This document shows positions 1 through 8,887 of a DNA stretch of 64,000 nt, piece by piece. Position numbers and translations under genes: made by a program. The stretch spans positions 1,240,001 to 1,304,000 of the forward strand of contig NZ_CP039435.1 in NCBI RefSeq assembly GCF_005484585.1, written 5' to 3'. The notes beneath the pieces were generated by a model, which worked only from the letters and a program-made list of their open reading frames with translations, did no database searches and was not told the origin of the DNA. Each line of letters starts with the position of its first letter. The stretch's first letter is position 1. This DNA comes from Brevundimonas sp. SGAir0440. GTDB lineage: Bacteria > Pseudomonadota > Alphaproteobacteria > Caulobacterales > Caulobacteraceae.

Positions 1-264
1 GCGGACCCAGCTGGTCAGGTCCAGGCCGCTTTCGCCCGGCATCATGACATCCAGCACGACCAGATCGAACTCGATCAGCTCCATCATCCGCTTGGCGGCG
101 GCCGCGTGCGCGGCGCCGGTCACGCGATAGCCTTCGCGCGCCAGAAATTCCTTCAGCAGTTCGCGGATGCGATCGTCGTCGTCGACAATCAGCAGATGGC
201 GGCCGACGCCGGGGCCGGCGATGGGGCCTGAGCGGCCGTGCGAACGCGATTCCGTCATGCTCAT
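1..264 (-). CDS. Response regulator, OmpR-like (3' part cut off by window edge)
   Basis: Only the first 88 codons are present. They encode a receiver domain: a short N-terminal tail, then LLIVDDDDRIRELL (acidic pocket) and DLVVLDVMMPGESGLDL, where the Asp before the first Val is the phosphoacceptor. The output domain lies outside the window, so the OmpR/PhoB assignment is inferred from the receiver style alone. Two in-frame ATGs sit two codons apart (264 and 258); the first is used. The gene is divergent from ilvE with an 82-base gap. Confidence 0.85.
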   Translation of the reverse strand, partial: MSMTESRSHGRSGPIAGPGVGRHLLIVDDDDRIRELLKEFLAREGYRVTGAAHAAAAKRMMELIEFDLVVLDVMMPGESGLDLTSWVR

Positions 265-288
265 GCGACGTTTCCCCCGCTTGCGGCG

Positions 289-319
289 TTGACCTGAGCG
301 ATTCGTGCGGCTCTAAGAC
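289..319 (+). promoter_or_regulatory. Candidate housekeeping promoter of ilvE
   Basis: TTGACC (289-294), 17 bases, then TCTAAG (312-317) resembles a sigma70-type promoter. It precedes a GGGAG ribosome site at 332-336 and the ilvE ATG at 347. This is a pattern match only. Confidence 0.4.
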
Positions 320-346
320 CGTCAGTTTCGCGGGAGACGTATTTCA

Positions 347-1225
347 ATGGCCTTCGTTCCTTTCGACGATCGTGACGGCTTCATCTGGGTGAATGGCGAT
401 TTCGTCCCTTGGAGGGAAGCGAAAACGCACGTTCTGACCCATGCCCTTCACTATGGCTCGTCGGTCTTTGAGGGTGAGCGTATGTACGGCGGCGAAATCT
501 TCAAGCTGACGCAACATTCCGAGCGCCTGAAGCGGTCCGCCAACCTGCTCGATTTCGAGATACCCTACAGCGTCGCTGAAATCGACGCCTTCTGTAAGGA
601 AACCTGCGCCAAGAACGGTCTGACGGACTGCTATGTGCGTCCCGTCGCCTACCTCGGCCCGGAGCAGACCAGCGTTTCGGCCCTGAACAACAAGGTCCAT
701 CTGGCGATCGCCGTCTGGGACTGGCCCAGCTATTTCGACCCCGAGGTCAAGGCGCGCGGCCTGCGTCTGGAGTGGTCCAAGTGGCGTCGTCCCGATCCGG
801 CGACGGCCCCGACGACGGCCAAGGCGGCGGGTCTGTATATGATCTGCACCATGTCCAAGAACGCCGCCGAGCGTCGCGGTTTCGCCGACGCCTTGATGCT
901 GGACTGGCGCGGCTATGTCGCCGAGGCGACCGGCGCCAACGTCTTCTTCGTCAAGGACGGCGTCATCCACACGCCGAATGTCGAGCACATTCTGGACGGC
1001 ATCACCCGCCAGACCGTGATCGAGATCGCTCGCGAAAAGGGCATCGAGGTGGTGGTGCGCGAGATCAAGCCGGAAGAACTGTCGGACTTCACCGAATGCT
1101 TCCTGACCGGCACGGCCGTCGAGGTGACCCCGGTCGCCGAGGTGGGCGAATACCGCTTTACCCCCGGCGCCCTGTCGCTGGACCTGATGGATCACTACGG
1201 CAAGCTGGTGCGCGGCCAACTGTAA
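347..1225 (+). CDS. ilvE: Branched-chain amino acid aminotransferase
   Basis: 292 aa, a usual length for the fold-type IV PLP aminotransferases. It transfers the amino group between glutamate and the 2-oxo acids of Leu, Ile and Val, in the cytoplasm. Visible marks are the N-terminal FEGERMY block, the PLP lysine in TTAKAAG (K159), the EATGANVF block and the LTGTAVEVTPV phosphate-binding segment near the end. The start follows GGGAG at good spacing. It appears monocistronic: its own promoter-like sequence lies before it and a clear terminator follows. D-amino acid aminotransferase is a relative, but the length and the LTGTAVE block favour IlvE. Confidence 0.95.
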   Translation: MAFVPFDDRDGFIWVNGDFVPWREAKTHVLTHALHYGSSVFEGERMYGGEIFKLTQHSERLKRSANLLDFEIPYSVAEIDAFCKETCAKNGLTDCYVRPVAYLGPEQTSVSALNNKVHLAIAVWDWPSYFDPEVKARGLRLEWSKWRRPDPATAPTTAKAAGLYMICTMSKNAAERRGFADALMLDWRGYVAEATGANVFFVKDGVIHTPNVEHILDGITRQTVIEIAREKGIEVVVREIKPEELSDFTECFLTGTAVEVTPVAEVGEYRFTPGALSLDLMDHYGKLVRGQL

Positions 1226-1248
1226 GCCGAGGCGCGACGACAGGATGG

Positions 1249-1277
1249 GGGCGGTCCCTTAAGGGGCCGCCCTTTTT
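1249..1277 (+). terminator. Rho-independent terminator of ilvE
   Basis: GGGCGGTCCC and GGGGCCGCCC form a 10-bp stem (one G-T pair) around a TTAA loop, followed directly by TTTTT. It lies 23 bases after the ilvE stop. Confidence 0.9.
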
Positions 1278-1358
1278 CGTTTCGCTTGCCAGCCGCGTCA
1301 CTTTGTCCTTGAAGCGAATAGAGACCGGCAGACGCGCCGGATGCGGGGATCGTTTTTC

Positions 1359-2630
1359 ATGTTCAGCCTCCTGAACCTCCAGAGCCTTTTGGGTCTGGTC
1401 GTCATCGTCGCGGTCTGCTGGGCGATCTCGGAGAACCGCAAGGCCTTTCCCTGGCGGCTGACGATCGGCGCGATCCTGGTGCAGGCCGGGCTGGTGCTGG
1501 CCCTGTTCGCCATTCCGGGCTCGCAGGCGGTGCTGGCGGCGGTGACGGGTGCGGTGGATGGTCTGGCGGTCGCCACGACCGAGGGGACCAAGTTCGTCTT
1601 CGGCTATCTGGCGGGCGGGGACCAACCCTATACGGTCTCGAACCAGGGCGCGCTGTTCACCTTCGCCTTCCAGGTTCTGCCGCTGATCCTGGTGATTTCC
1701 GCCCTGTCGGCCCTGCTTTGGCACTGGAAGATTCTGAAGTGGATCACCCTGGGCTTCGGCTTCCTGTTTCAGAAGACGATGGGTCTGGGCGGCGCCTCGG
1801 CCCTGGCGGTCGCGGCCAATATCTTCTTGGGCATGATTGAAAGCCCGATCGTGATCCGCGCCTATCTGGACAAGCTGACGCGGTCCGAGATCTTCCTGAT
1901 GATGGTGGTGGGCCTGGCGACGGTCGCCGGTTCGACCATGGTGGCCTATGCGACGATCCTGTCGCCGGTGCTGCCCAATGCGGCGGGCCACGTGCTGGTG
2001 GCGTCGATCGTGTCGGCGCCGGCCGGCGTGCTGCTGGCGCGGATCATCATCCCCGAGAAAGAAGGGATGGGCGGCGCGGTCGCCGACTATGACTCGGCCC
2101 TGAAATACGACAGCGCCATCGACGCCATCGTCAAGGGCACGTCCGACGGCCTGATGGTCGTGCTGAACATCTCGGCCGTGCTGATCGTGTTCGTGGCCCT
2201 GGTCGCCCTGGTCAACGTCATGCTGGGCGGGTTCGTCGTGTTCGATGCGCCCCTGACCGTCGAGCGGATGCTGGGCTGGATTTTCGCGCCGGTGGCCTGG
2301 CTGATCGGGGTCGAGTGGAAGGACGCCGACGTCGCCGGCTGGCTGCTGGGCGTCAAACTGACCCTGACCGAGTTCGTCGCCTTCATCGACCTGGGCAAGG
2401 TGCCGGCCGCCGAGATGACCGAGCGTACGCGCATGCTGATGACCTACGCCCTGTGCGGCTTCGCCAATATCGGCTCGGTCGGCATCACCGTCACCGGCCT
2501 GTCGGTCCTGATGCCCGAACGCCGCGAAGAGGTGCTGGGCATGGTCTGGAAGGGCCTGTTTGCCGGTTTCCTGGCCACACTGATGACCGCGGCCATCGTC
2601 GGCGCCATGCCCAGCGTCGTCTTCGGCTAG
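1359..2630 (+). CDS. Concentrative nucleoside transporter (NupC/CNT family)
   Basis: 423 aa inner-membrane protein that imports nucleosides with a cation gradient. CNT signatures are present: LGGASALAVAAN followed by FLGMIESPIVIRAYL in the middle, and YALCGFANIGSVGI in the last third. Hydrophobic segments cover most of the chain. The ATG at 1359 is preferred over an in-frame ATG at 1341 because a GGGGA sits about 10 bases before it and the first helix then starts at once. It faces the thioesterase gene with only 7 bases between the stops. Substrate choice (purine or pyrimidine) cannot be read from the sequence. Confidence 0.9.
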   Translation: MFSLLNLQSLLGLVVIVAVCWAISENRKAFPWRLTIGAILVQAGLVLALFAIPGSQAVLAAVTGAVDGLAVATTEGTKFVFGYLAGGDQPYTVSNQGALFTFAFQVLPLILVISALSALLWHWKILKWITLGFGFLFQKTMGLGGASALAVAANIFLGMIESPIVIRAYLDKLTRSEIFLMMVVGLATVAGSTMVAYATILSPVLPNAAGHVLVASIVSAPAGVLLARIIIPEKEGMGGAVADYDSALKYDSAIDAIVKGTSDGLMVVLNISAVLIVFVALVALVNVMLGGFVVFDAPLTVERMLGWIFAPVAWLIGVEWKDADVAGWLLGVKLTLTEFVAFIDLGKVPAAEMTERTRMLMTYALCGFANIGSVGITVTGLSVLMPERREEVLGMVWKGLFAGFLATLMTAAIVGAMPSVVFG

Positions 2631-2637
2631 GACACGA

Positions 2638-3069
2638 TCAGCGCGGCGTGAATTTGCGGATGACGCCGGAGAAGGTCATCAGCAGGCGCTCGCCGGTATT
2701 GATCTGACCTCGCACGAAGATCAGGCTCTTGCCCGCCTTGGTGACCTGGCCGGTGGCCTCGATCAGTTCGCCGACATAGCCCCCGTCGATGAAGGTGGAG
2801 TCCAGTTGGACCGTGACGCCCGAGGCGCCCTCCATCTCCTGATAAGCGATCTGGAACATGGCGATGTCGGCGAAGGTCATCAGGCAGCCGCCATGCATCC
2901 GCCCGCCTGCGTTCATATGCTTCTGCTCGGCGCGGAAGGCGCAGCGCATATGTCCATCGGGGTCTGGCTTGCCGTAAAAGGGGCCGACCACCGTGTCGAA
3001 GGTGTCGTGCAGATCATAGGTCTGCCAGCCGGCGAACTCGCCTTCGGTGATGGTGATTTTCTTGGGCAT
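2638..3069 (-). CDS. Hotdog-fold thioesterase, PaaI type
   Basis: 143 aa single hotdog domain. The active-site region reads RMHGGCLMTFADIAMF (HGG at 59-61, Asp 68), typical of PaaI/acyl-CoA thioesterase relatives that hydrolyse acyl- or aryl-CoA. The second half has the usual beta strands (TVQLDSTFIDGGYVGE, SLIFVRGQI). The acyl substrate is unknown. It is divergent from the DUF3253 gene (47 bases between starts) and convergent with the nucleoside transporter. Confidence 0.85.
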   Translation of the reverse strand: MPKKITITEGEFAGWQTYDLHDTFDTVVGPFYGKPDPDGHMRCAFRAEQKHMNAGGRMHGGCLMTFADIAMFQIAYQEMEGASGVTVQLDSTFIDGGYVGELIEATGQVTKAGKSLIFVRGQINTGERLLMTFSGVIRKFTPR

Positions 3070-3116
3070 GCAGACTCGGCCTTACTTATGGGCGTGCGTT
3101 GCAGCATATAGGCGCA

Positions 3117-3419
3117 ATGAGCGACCCGATCGAAACCGCAATCCTGAACAAAATCGCCGCGCTTGAGCCCGGCAAGAGCATTGAGCCGGCGGAAGTGGCC
3201 AAAGAGCTACAGCCCGAGCAGTGGCAGCGCATGCTGCCCAAGGTTCGCGCCACCGCTCTGGGCCTGATGCGCCAGGGCAAGCTGACCATCACCAAGAAGG
3301 GCAAGGCGGTCGATCCGGACAATTTCCGCGGCGTCACGCGCCTGCGCCAGGCGACCGAGGAAGAAACGGCCCTGGCGTTGAGCCGCCGTCCGCCGGTCGC
3401 CGAGGGCGATGACGACTGA
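3117..3419 (+). CDS. DUF3253 protein
   Basis: 100 aa with the DUF3253 layout: an N-terminal helix (IETAILNKIAAL), a winged-helix-like middle (SIEPAEVAKELQPEQWQRMLPKVRATALGLMRQGKL) and a short basic beta hairpin (TITKKGKAVD). The fold suggests nucleic acid binding, but no function is known to me. The ATG at 3117 gives the natural N-terminus; an earlier in-frame start at 3099 would only add six residues. The last 11 bases overlap the next gene, so the two are probably co-translated. Confidence 0.8.
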   Translation: MSDPIETAILNKIAALEPGKSIEPAEVAKELQPEQWQRMLPKVRATALGLMRQGKLTITKKGKAVDPDNFRGVTRLRQATEEETALALSRRPPVAEGDDD

Positions 3420-4050
3420 TCTCCAGGATATCCTGAACGACATCCGCGCCTGTCGCGCCTGCGCGGGCGTCTTTCCGCACACCCCGCGCCCGGTGGTGCG
3501 GGTCTTTCCAGAGACGCGGCTGCTGATCTGCGGCCAGGCGCCGGGACGACGGGTCCATGAGAGTGGCCTGCCGTTCACCGATCCCTCAGGTGATCGTCTG
3601 CGTGACTGGATGGGCGTGGACTACGAGACCTTCTACGCCGACCCGCGCATCGGGGTGGCGGCTCAGGCCTTCTGCTATCCGGGCACCGCGCCGAAAGGCG
3701 GCGACTATCCGCCGCCGACACGCTGCGCGAAACTGTGGCGACCGCAGTTGCTGGATGCCCTGCCGCAGATGGAGCTGACCTTGCTGGTCGGCGGCTATGC
3801 GCAGGCGTGGGCTCTGGGCGACAGGGCCAAACGGACCATGACCGAGACGGTGCGGGCGTGGCGTGAGTATGCGCCGGATTTGCTGGTGCTGCCGCATCCG
3901 TCGTGGCGCAATACGGCCTGGCTGAAAAAGAATCCGTGGTTCGAGGCGGAGGTGCTTCCCTATCTGCGGGAACGCGTTCGGCGCATTCTGACTTCTGCAA
4001 ATCCGGCGGCCGTTCGCTCCTGCGAGAAGGGCTTGCCGGTCATATTGTGA
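3409..4050 (+). CDS. Uracil-DNA glycosylase family protein (Fe-S type)
   Basis: 213 aa. It carries the family motif I region (CGQAPGRRVHESGLPFTDPSGDRLRDW) and motif II HPSWRN (His 163). Four cysteines, C15-x2-C18 and C89-x16-C106, fit the spacing of the [4Fe-4S] cluster of family 4 enzymes. The expected role is removal of uracil or a related damaged base from DNA. Asp and Asn choices in motif I differ between subfamilies, so the exact lesion is uncertain. It overlaps the DUF3253 gene by 11 bases. Confidence 0.8.
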   Translation: MTTDLQDILNDIRACRACAGVFPHTPRPVVRVFPETRLLICGQAPGRRVHESGLPFTDPSGDRLRDWMGVDYETFYADPRIGVAAQAFCYPGTAPKGGDYPPPTRCAKLWRPQLLDALPQMELTLLVGGYAQAWALGDRAKRTMTETVRAWREYAPDLLVLPHPSWRNTAWLKKNPWFEAEVLPYLRERVRRILTSANPAAVRSCEKGLPVIL

Positions 4051-4057
4051 GCGCTGC

Positions 4058-5092
4058 TTGGGACACACGGCCTTGATCGCTTCCAGACTTATGCCGCTGG
4101 CCGCCGCGCTCGTTCTCTCCGCCTGCGCCGCACCCCACATTCAGCCGCCGTTGACGCCGCCGCCGGGCTTTGTCGGCGCCCATGTCGAGGATCGCGCCCT
4201 GGTCATGTCGGATGGCGCGCGCCTGCCGTATCTGCATTGGGGGCCAAAGGATGGGGCACCCTGGGCGGTGATCGTGGCCCTGCACGGCATGAACGATCAC
4301 GACGCCAGCTTCCGTCTGGCCGGACCCTGGTGGGCCGAGCAGGGGATCGAGACCTGGTCCTACGACCAGCGTGGCTTCGGCGGGGCGCCGGGGCGGGGCG
4401 AATGGGCGGGGCAGCAGCGGATGACCGATGATCTGCGCGAGATCACCGCGATGGCGCGCGCCCGCTATCCCCATGCCGTCATCGCCGTGGTGGGCGAGAG
4501 TATGGGAGGGTCGGTGACGGCGGCGGCGTTCGGCTCCGACAATCCGCCGGATGCGGACCGGATCGTCCTGCTGGCGCCCGGCGTCTGGGGCTGGTCGACG
4601 CAAGGACCGTTGAACAGCACGGCGCTGAACATCGCAGCGCGGGCGCTGGGCGACGTGGCGCTGGAGCCGCCGGAGTTCATCACGCGCGACATCCACGCCT
4701 CTTCGAATACGTTGGAGCTGATCCGCAACGGGCGCGATCCGATGAGCATCCTGGCGACCCGGTTCGACACGGTCTATGGGCTGGTCGATCTGATGGAGAC
4801 CTCGTCGCGCAGCCTGGGCCGCATCCGGGGCGACGCCATCCTGATGTACGGCGCCCACGACGAGGTGGTGAAGAAGGGGCCGATGAAGGCGGCGCTTGAG
4901 CGGGCCGAGCGGGAGGGCGGAACGCTGCGGACCGCCTGGTATCCCAACGGCTGGCATCTGCTGAACCGCGATCTGGACGCCGAGATCGTCTATCGCGACG
5001 TCGTCTCGTGGTTGAGAGACCCGAAAGCCCCTCTGCCGTCCGGTGCGCCGGCGGTCTTGCCGCAGCTTCAGGCGGGCGGGGCGCGCCCTTAA
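4058..5092 (+). CDS. Alpha/beta hydrolase lipoprotein, lysophospholipase-like
   Basis: 344 aa. It begins with a lipoprotein signal (LAAALVLSAC, lipid-bearing Cys 23) and continues as a serine hydrolase: GESMGGS nucleophile elbow (Ser 148), HGMNDH oxyanion region early, and YGAHDEVV plus NGWHLLNRD for the acid and base residues. It probably cleaves lysophospholipids or monoglycerides at the membrane. The start is TTG at 4058; a second TTG at 4073 would also give a good signal peptide, while the ATG at 4091 would lose the positive charge. The stop codon overlaps the CtrA-type box of the fliF promoter. Confidence 0.85.
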   Translation: MGHTALIASRLMPLAAALVLSACAAPHIQPPLTPPPGFVGAHVEDRALVMSDGARLPYLHWGPKDGAPWAVIVALHGMNDHDASFRLAGPWWAEQGIETWSYDQRGFGGAPGRGEWAGQQRMTDDLREITAMARARYPHAVIAVVGESMGGSVTAAAFGSDNPPDADRIVLLAPGVWGWSTQGPLNSTALNIAARALGDVALEPPEFITRDIHASSNTLELIRNGRDPMSILATRFDTVYGLVDLMETSSRSLGRIRGDAILMYGAHDEVVKKGPMKAALERAEREGGTLRTAWYPNGWHLLNRDLDAEIVYRDVVSWLRDPKAPLPSGAPAVLPQLQAGGARP

Positions 5093-5104
5093 GCGGGTCT
5101 TAAC
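5089..5104 (+). promoter_or_regulatory. CtrA-type box in the fliF promoter
   Basis: TTAA, seven bases, TTAAC: an exact match to the CtrA recognition pattern known from Caulobacter class II flagellar promoters. It overlaps the stop codon of the upstream hydrolase gene and lies 77 bases before the fliF start. In Caulobacter the box covers the -35 region, which would put transcription start near 5130 (inference). Confidence 0.75.
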
Positions 5105-5124
5105 GCGACGTTTACCATCCAGGC

Positions 5125-5137
5125 GGCATTTTCTGCC
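5125..5137 (+). promoter_or_regulatory. Candidate FlbD operator (ftr-like) over the fliF start site
   Basis: The dyad GGCA-N5-TGCC lies where the transcription start is expected. The same dyad occurs once in the fliL/flgF control region (36766-36778). Caulobacter FlbD represses fliF from a site at this position, so an autoregulatory operator is likely. Binding is not shown. Confidence 0.5.
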
Positions 5138-5180
5138 TAGCGGGGCGTTCGTGTCTCCCGCGAGTAGGGGGCGGGGACGC

Positions 5181-6821
5181 GTGGGCGGCTTCACAGCGGC
5201 GTTGCAGAAGTTCGGGATCGGCCGTCTGGCTGCGGTCCTCGGCGTCGCCGCAGGCGTGGCGGCCGTGCTGGTCGCCGTCATGCTGCGCATGGGCCAGGCG
5301 CCCGACGCCTTGCTCTACTCCAACCTGGATTTGCGCGAAGCCAGCGAGATCACCGCCGCCCTGGACCAGGCTGGCATCAAATATTCCTCCAAGGGCGATG
5401 GCTCGACCATCATGGTTAACCGCGACGAGGTCGGCACGGCGCGGATGCTGGTCGCGGGCAAGGGTTTGGTCACGTCGGGATCGGTCGGCTACGAGCTGTT
5501 CGACAGCCAGTCGGTGCTGGGCCAGACCGAGTTCCAGCAGCAGTTGAACGAACAGCGCGCCCTGCAGGGCGAACTGTCGCGCACCATCATGTCCATGCGC
5601 GGCATCACGGCCGCCCGCGTCCACATCACCATGCCGCGCCGCGAGATGTTCACCTCGGCCGCCGGCGAACCGACCGCCGCCGTTCTGGTAGGGCTGGGCG
5701 GGCGTGACCTGACGAGCGATCAGGTGCGGGCGATCCGCAACCTGGTGGCCTCGTCCGTGCCGAACCTGAAGCCCGACCGCGTCACCGTGGCGGACCAGAC
5801 GAACCGCACCCTAGCGGCCGGCAGCGACGACGGAACCTTCACCTCTGCGTCCGCCGCCGAGGCCAAGGGCAATACCGAGAGCCAGCTTCAAGCGCGCATC
5901 AAGGACATCGTTGAAGGCGTCGTGGGCGCCGGCGCCGCCCGCGTGCAGGTCACAGCCGACATCGACCAAAGCCGCGCCACGACCCAGGAAGAGAAGTTCG
6001 ATCCCGACGGTCAGGTCGTCCGCTCGACCACGACCAACGGCTCACAATCGGCAGACAACAGCGCCCAGCCCGACGGCGGCGTGACCGCGACGAATAACAT
6101 TCCTGGCGGGGCTGCGCCTGGCGCGACGCCGGCTGGTTCGACCAACTCGGAAAACGCCGAGACGACCAACTACGAAATCTCCAAGACCACCACGACCACG
6201 ACCAAGGAGCCGGGCGAGGTGAAGAAATTGGCCGTCGCCGTCGCGGTCGACGGCAAGTGGACGCCGGCCAAGGACGGCAAGGGCGAGCCGACCTATGCGC
6301 CGCGCACCGCCGAGGAGATCGCCCAGATCAAATCACTGGTCGCGGCCGCCGCCGGCATCGACGAGGCACGCGGCGACAAGATCGAGGTCATCAACGTCCG
6401 CTTCAACCACGACACCGGCATCGAGGGCGGTCTGGACGGCAAGTCGTCGCTGCTGGACTTCTCCAAAAACGACATCATGCGTTTCGTCGAACTGGGCATT
6501 CTGACGGTCGTCGCCCTGCTGCTGATATTCTTCGTGCTGCGTCCTCTGCTGAAGACGGCGGCGGGCGGCGGGGGCAATCTGCCGGCGCTGGCGGGCGCCA
6601 ACGGCGTGCCGGTCACCACCGTGGCGACCACGGTGATCGGCCCGGACGGCCAGCCTCAGCTGGTCCAGCTGCCGGCGCCCAGCGAGATGGAACAGAAGAT
6701 CGACATCGCCCGCATCGAGGGCCAGGTGAAGGCGTCGTCGGTCAAGAAGGTCGCCGACTTCGTTCAGTCGCATCCCGATGACGCGGCCGGCATTCTGCGA
6801 TCCTGGGTGGCCGAAGGCTGA
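5181..6821 (+). CDS. fliF: Flagellar MS-ring protein FliF
   Basis: 546 aa inner-membrane protein that forms the MS ring on which the rotor and export gate are built. One helix follows the N-terminus ([21 protein letters not shown]) and a second near residue 440 ([15 protein letters not shown]), with the large periplasmic ring-building part between them. A Gly/Ala/Thr-rich loop precedes the second helix, and the cytoplasmic tail is the FliG-binding end. The GTG at 5181 is chosen because GGGGCGGGGA lies just before it and the length matches Caulobacter FliF. It is the first gene of the flagellar operon and its stop overlaps the fliG start (TGATG). Confidence 0.95.
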   Translation: MGGFTAALQKFGIGRLAAVLGVAAGVAAVLVAVMLRMGQAPDALLYSNLDLREASEITAALDQAGIKYSSKGDGSTIMVNRDEVGTARMLVAGKGLVTSGSVGYELFDSQSVLGQTEFQQQLNEQRALQGELSRTIMSMRGITAARVHITMPRREMFTSAAGEPTAAVLVGLGGRDLTSDQVRAIRNLVASSVPNLKPDRVTVADQTNRTLAAGSDDGTFTSASAAEAKGNTESQLQARIKDIVEGVVGAGAARVQVTADIDQSRATTQEEKFDPDGQVVRSTTTNGSQSADNSAQPDGGVTATNNIPGGAAPGATPAGSTNSENAETTNYEISKTTTTTTKEPGEVKKLAVAVAVDGKWTPAKDGKGEPTYAPRTAEEIAQIKSLVAAAAGIDEARGDKIEVINVRFNHDTGIEGGLDGKSSLLDFSKNDIMRFVELGILTVVALLLIFFVLRPLLKTAAGGGGNLPALAGANGVPVTTVATTVIGPDGQPQLVQLPAPSEMEQKIDIARIEGQVKASSVKKVADFVQSHPDDAAGILRSWVAEG

Positions 6822-7855
6822 TGGCGAAGCTGGTTAACAAGAAGGCCTCGATCGACGATCCCAACAAGCTGTCGGGACCGGAGAAGGCCGCCGTCATCCT
6901 GCTGGCGCTGGGCGAAGAGCATACCGCCCTGTGGGAGCGGCTAGACGACGACGAGGTCAAGGAAATTTCCCAAGCCATGGCGACCCTGGGCAACGTCAGC
7001 GCCGAGGCGGTCGAGGCCCTGATGATCGAGTTCGTGTCGGGCCTGTCCGGCTCGGGCTCGGTCATGGGCAGCTACGAGCAGACGCAAAAGCTGCTGGCCG
7101 CCTTCCTGCCCAAGGATCGCGTCGACGGCCTGATGGAAGAGATCCGGGGTCCGGCTGGTCGCACCATGTGGGACAAGCTGGGCAATGTGAACGAGGCCGT
7201 TCTCGCCAACTATCTGAAAAACGAATACCCCCAGACCGTCGCTGTCATCCTGTCCAAGGTGCGCTCGGATCACGCCGCCCGCGTCCTGACCAGCCTGCCG
7301 GAAGACTTCGCCTTGGAATGCGTCCAGCGGATGCTGCGGATGGAGCCGGTGCAGCGCGAGATCCTGGACAAGATCGAGGCGACGCTGCGCACCGAATTCA
7401 TGTCGAACCTGGCGCGCACCTCCAAGCGCGACAGCCACGAGATGATGGCCGACATCTTCAACAGCTTTGACCGGCAGACCGAGGCCCGCTTCATCGGTGC
7501 CCTGGAAGAGCGCAATCGCGAGTCGGCCGAACGCATCCGCGCCCTGATGTTCGTCTTCGAAGACCTGTCCAAGCTGGATCCGGGCGGGGTGCAGACCCTG
7601 CTGCGGGCCGTGGATAAGGATTCGCTGGGTCTGGCGATGAAGGGCGCATCCGAAGGTCTGCGCGAGATGTTCTTCTCCAACATGTCCGAGCGTGCGTCCA
7701 AGATCATGCGCGAGGACATGGAGTCGATGGGTCCGGTGCGTCTGAAGGACGTGGACGCCGCTCAGATGGCCATGGTCCAAGTCGCCAAGGATCTGGCCGC
7801 CAAGGGCGACATCATGCTGGCCGGTCAGGGCGCCGACGACGAGTTGATCTACTGA
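6821..7855 (+). CDS. fliG: Flagellar motor switch protein FliG
   Basis: 344 aa, full length. FliG joins the MS ring to the C ring and carries the torque-generating charged face. Visible parts: N-terminal FliF-binding domain ([23 protein letters not shown]), middle domain with the [13 protein letters not shown] motif, and C-terminal domain with the charged helix around [10 protein letters not shown] and [12 protein letters not shown]. It is translationally coupled to fliF and separated from flbE by one base. Confidence 0.95.
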   Translation: MAKLVNKKASIDDPNKLSGPEKAAVILLALGEEHTALWERLDDDEVKEISQAMATLGNVSAEAVEALMIEFVSGLSGSGSVMGSYEQTQKLLAAFLPKDRVDGLMEEIRGPAGRTMWDKLGNVNEAVLANYLKNEYPQTVAVILSKVRSDHAARVLTSLPEDFALECVQRMLRMEPVQREILDKIEATLRTEFMSNLARTSKRDSHEMMADIFNSFDRQTEARFIGALEERNRESAERIRALMFVFEDLSKLDPGGVQTLLRAVDKDSLGLAMKGASEGLREMFFSNMSERASKIMREDMESMGPVRLKDVDAAQMAMVQVAKDLAAKGDIMLAGQGADDELIY

Positions 7856-7856
7856 C

Positions 7857-8519
7857 ATGACCCAGTCCCCTGAAATCCGACGCCTCTTCGCCTTCGACAC
7901 CGAGTTCGACGCGGACGGCGCGGTCGTGCGCCCTGGCGCCTGGACGCCGGCCAAACGCTCCTATCTGCCGGCGGAGGTTGACGCCCTGGTCGCGCAAGGG
8001 CGTCTGGAAGCGCGCGAGCAGGCGCTCAGCGAGGTCGAAAACATCCGCGCCATGGCCCTGAGCAACATCGCCCAGGCTGTGACCTCGGCCATGCCGACCC
8101 TGAAGGCTGTGGCCCAAGCGCACCGCGAACAGGCCGCTGACCTAGCCCTGGCTGCTGCGCGCACCATCGCCGGGGCCGCTCTAGACCGGTTTCCGCATGC
8201 GCCGCTGAAAGCTGCTTTGGAACTGTTGGCGCAGGAGATCGACGCCTCGCCGCGTCTGGTCGTTCGCGCCTCGGGTCTGGATGACGAGGCGCGCGGCCTG
8301 ATCGAGCGCGCCTGCGCCGACAGCGGCTTTACCGGCGTGGTCGCCTTCCGCGATGAACCGGGCATGGCTCAGGCCGCCTTCCAGTTGGAATGGGCCGACG
8401 GGCGCGCCGATCACGATCCGCAAGGTTCGGCCGACCGTGTCGCCGAGGCCCTGACCGCCGCCCTGGCCGCCGAGGCCGGACACGCCGAAACCCTTCCCGT
8501 CGAAAGGAGCATGTTCTGA
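7857..8519 (+). CDS. flbE: FlbE, FliH-like flagellar export regulator
   Basis: 220 aa, in the position of Caulobacter flbE/fliH between fliG and fliN. The sequence has an extended N-terminus, a long Ala- and Gln-rich helix (residues about 40-105) and a C-terminal FliH-like domain. FliH proteins hold the export ATPase FliI and restrain its activity at the base of the export gate. Sequence similarity in this family is low, so position carries much of the call. The stop overlaps the fliN start. Confidence 0.8.
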   Translation: MTQSPEIRRLFAFDTEFDADGAVVRPGAWTPAKRSYLPAEVDALVAQGRLEAREQALSEVENIRAMALSNIAQAVTSAMPTLKAVAQAHREQAADLALAAARTIAGAALDRFPHAPLKAALELLAQEIDASPRLVVRASGLDDEARGLIERACADSGFTGVVAFRDEPGMAQAAFQLEWADGRADHDPQGSADRVAEALTAALAAEAGHAETLPVERSMF

Positions 8520-8851
8520 TGGCATCCGACGACCTGGCGCTGGAGGAATTCTCCGGCCTTTCGGGCCTGCCGCCCCTGGACGACAGCGGCGAAAAGAGCG
8601 CCGCCGACCTGGCGACCGTCTTCGACGTGCCGGTCAACATCTCGGCCGTTCTGGGCAAGTCGCACATGTCGGTGGCCCAGCTGCTGAAGCTGAACAAGGG
8701 CTCGGTGCTGGAGCTGGACCGTAAGGTCGGAGAGGCGATCGACATCTTCGTCAACAACCGCCTGATCGCGCGCGGCGAGGTCGTGGTCGTTGACGACCGG
8801 CTGGGCGTGACCATGACGGAAATCATCAAGACCGAGGACTCGGGCGCCTGA
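8519..8851 (+). CDS. fliN: Flagellar motor switch protein FliN
   Basis: 110 aa. After a 35-residue leader comes a single SpoA (C-ring) domain: DVPVNISAVLGKSHMSVAQLLKLNKGSVLELDRKVGE, then VNNRLIARGEVVVVDDRLGVTMTEII. It forms the lower C ring with FliM. The ATG at 8519 overlaps the flbE stop and follows AGGAG in the flbE end. Length and order match the Caulobacter operon. Confidence 0.95.
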   Translation: MASDDLALEEFSGLSGLPPLDDSGEKSAADLATVFDVPVNISAVLGKSHMSVAQLLKLNKGSVLELDRKVGEAIDIFVNNRLIARGEVVVVDDRLGVTMTEIIKTEDSGA

Positions 8852-8887
8852 TTGGCGACCGGCTTTAGAGATTAGAGGAGAAGAACG

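Noticed and set aside
4040..5290. Long minus-strand frame opposite the lipoprotein hydrolase and the fliF promoter
   Set aside because: It is Arg/Pro-rich with no known motif and runs through the CtrA box; a shadow of the hydrolase gene.
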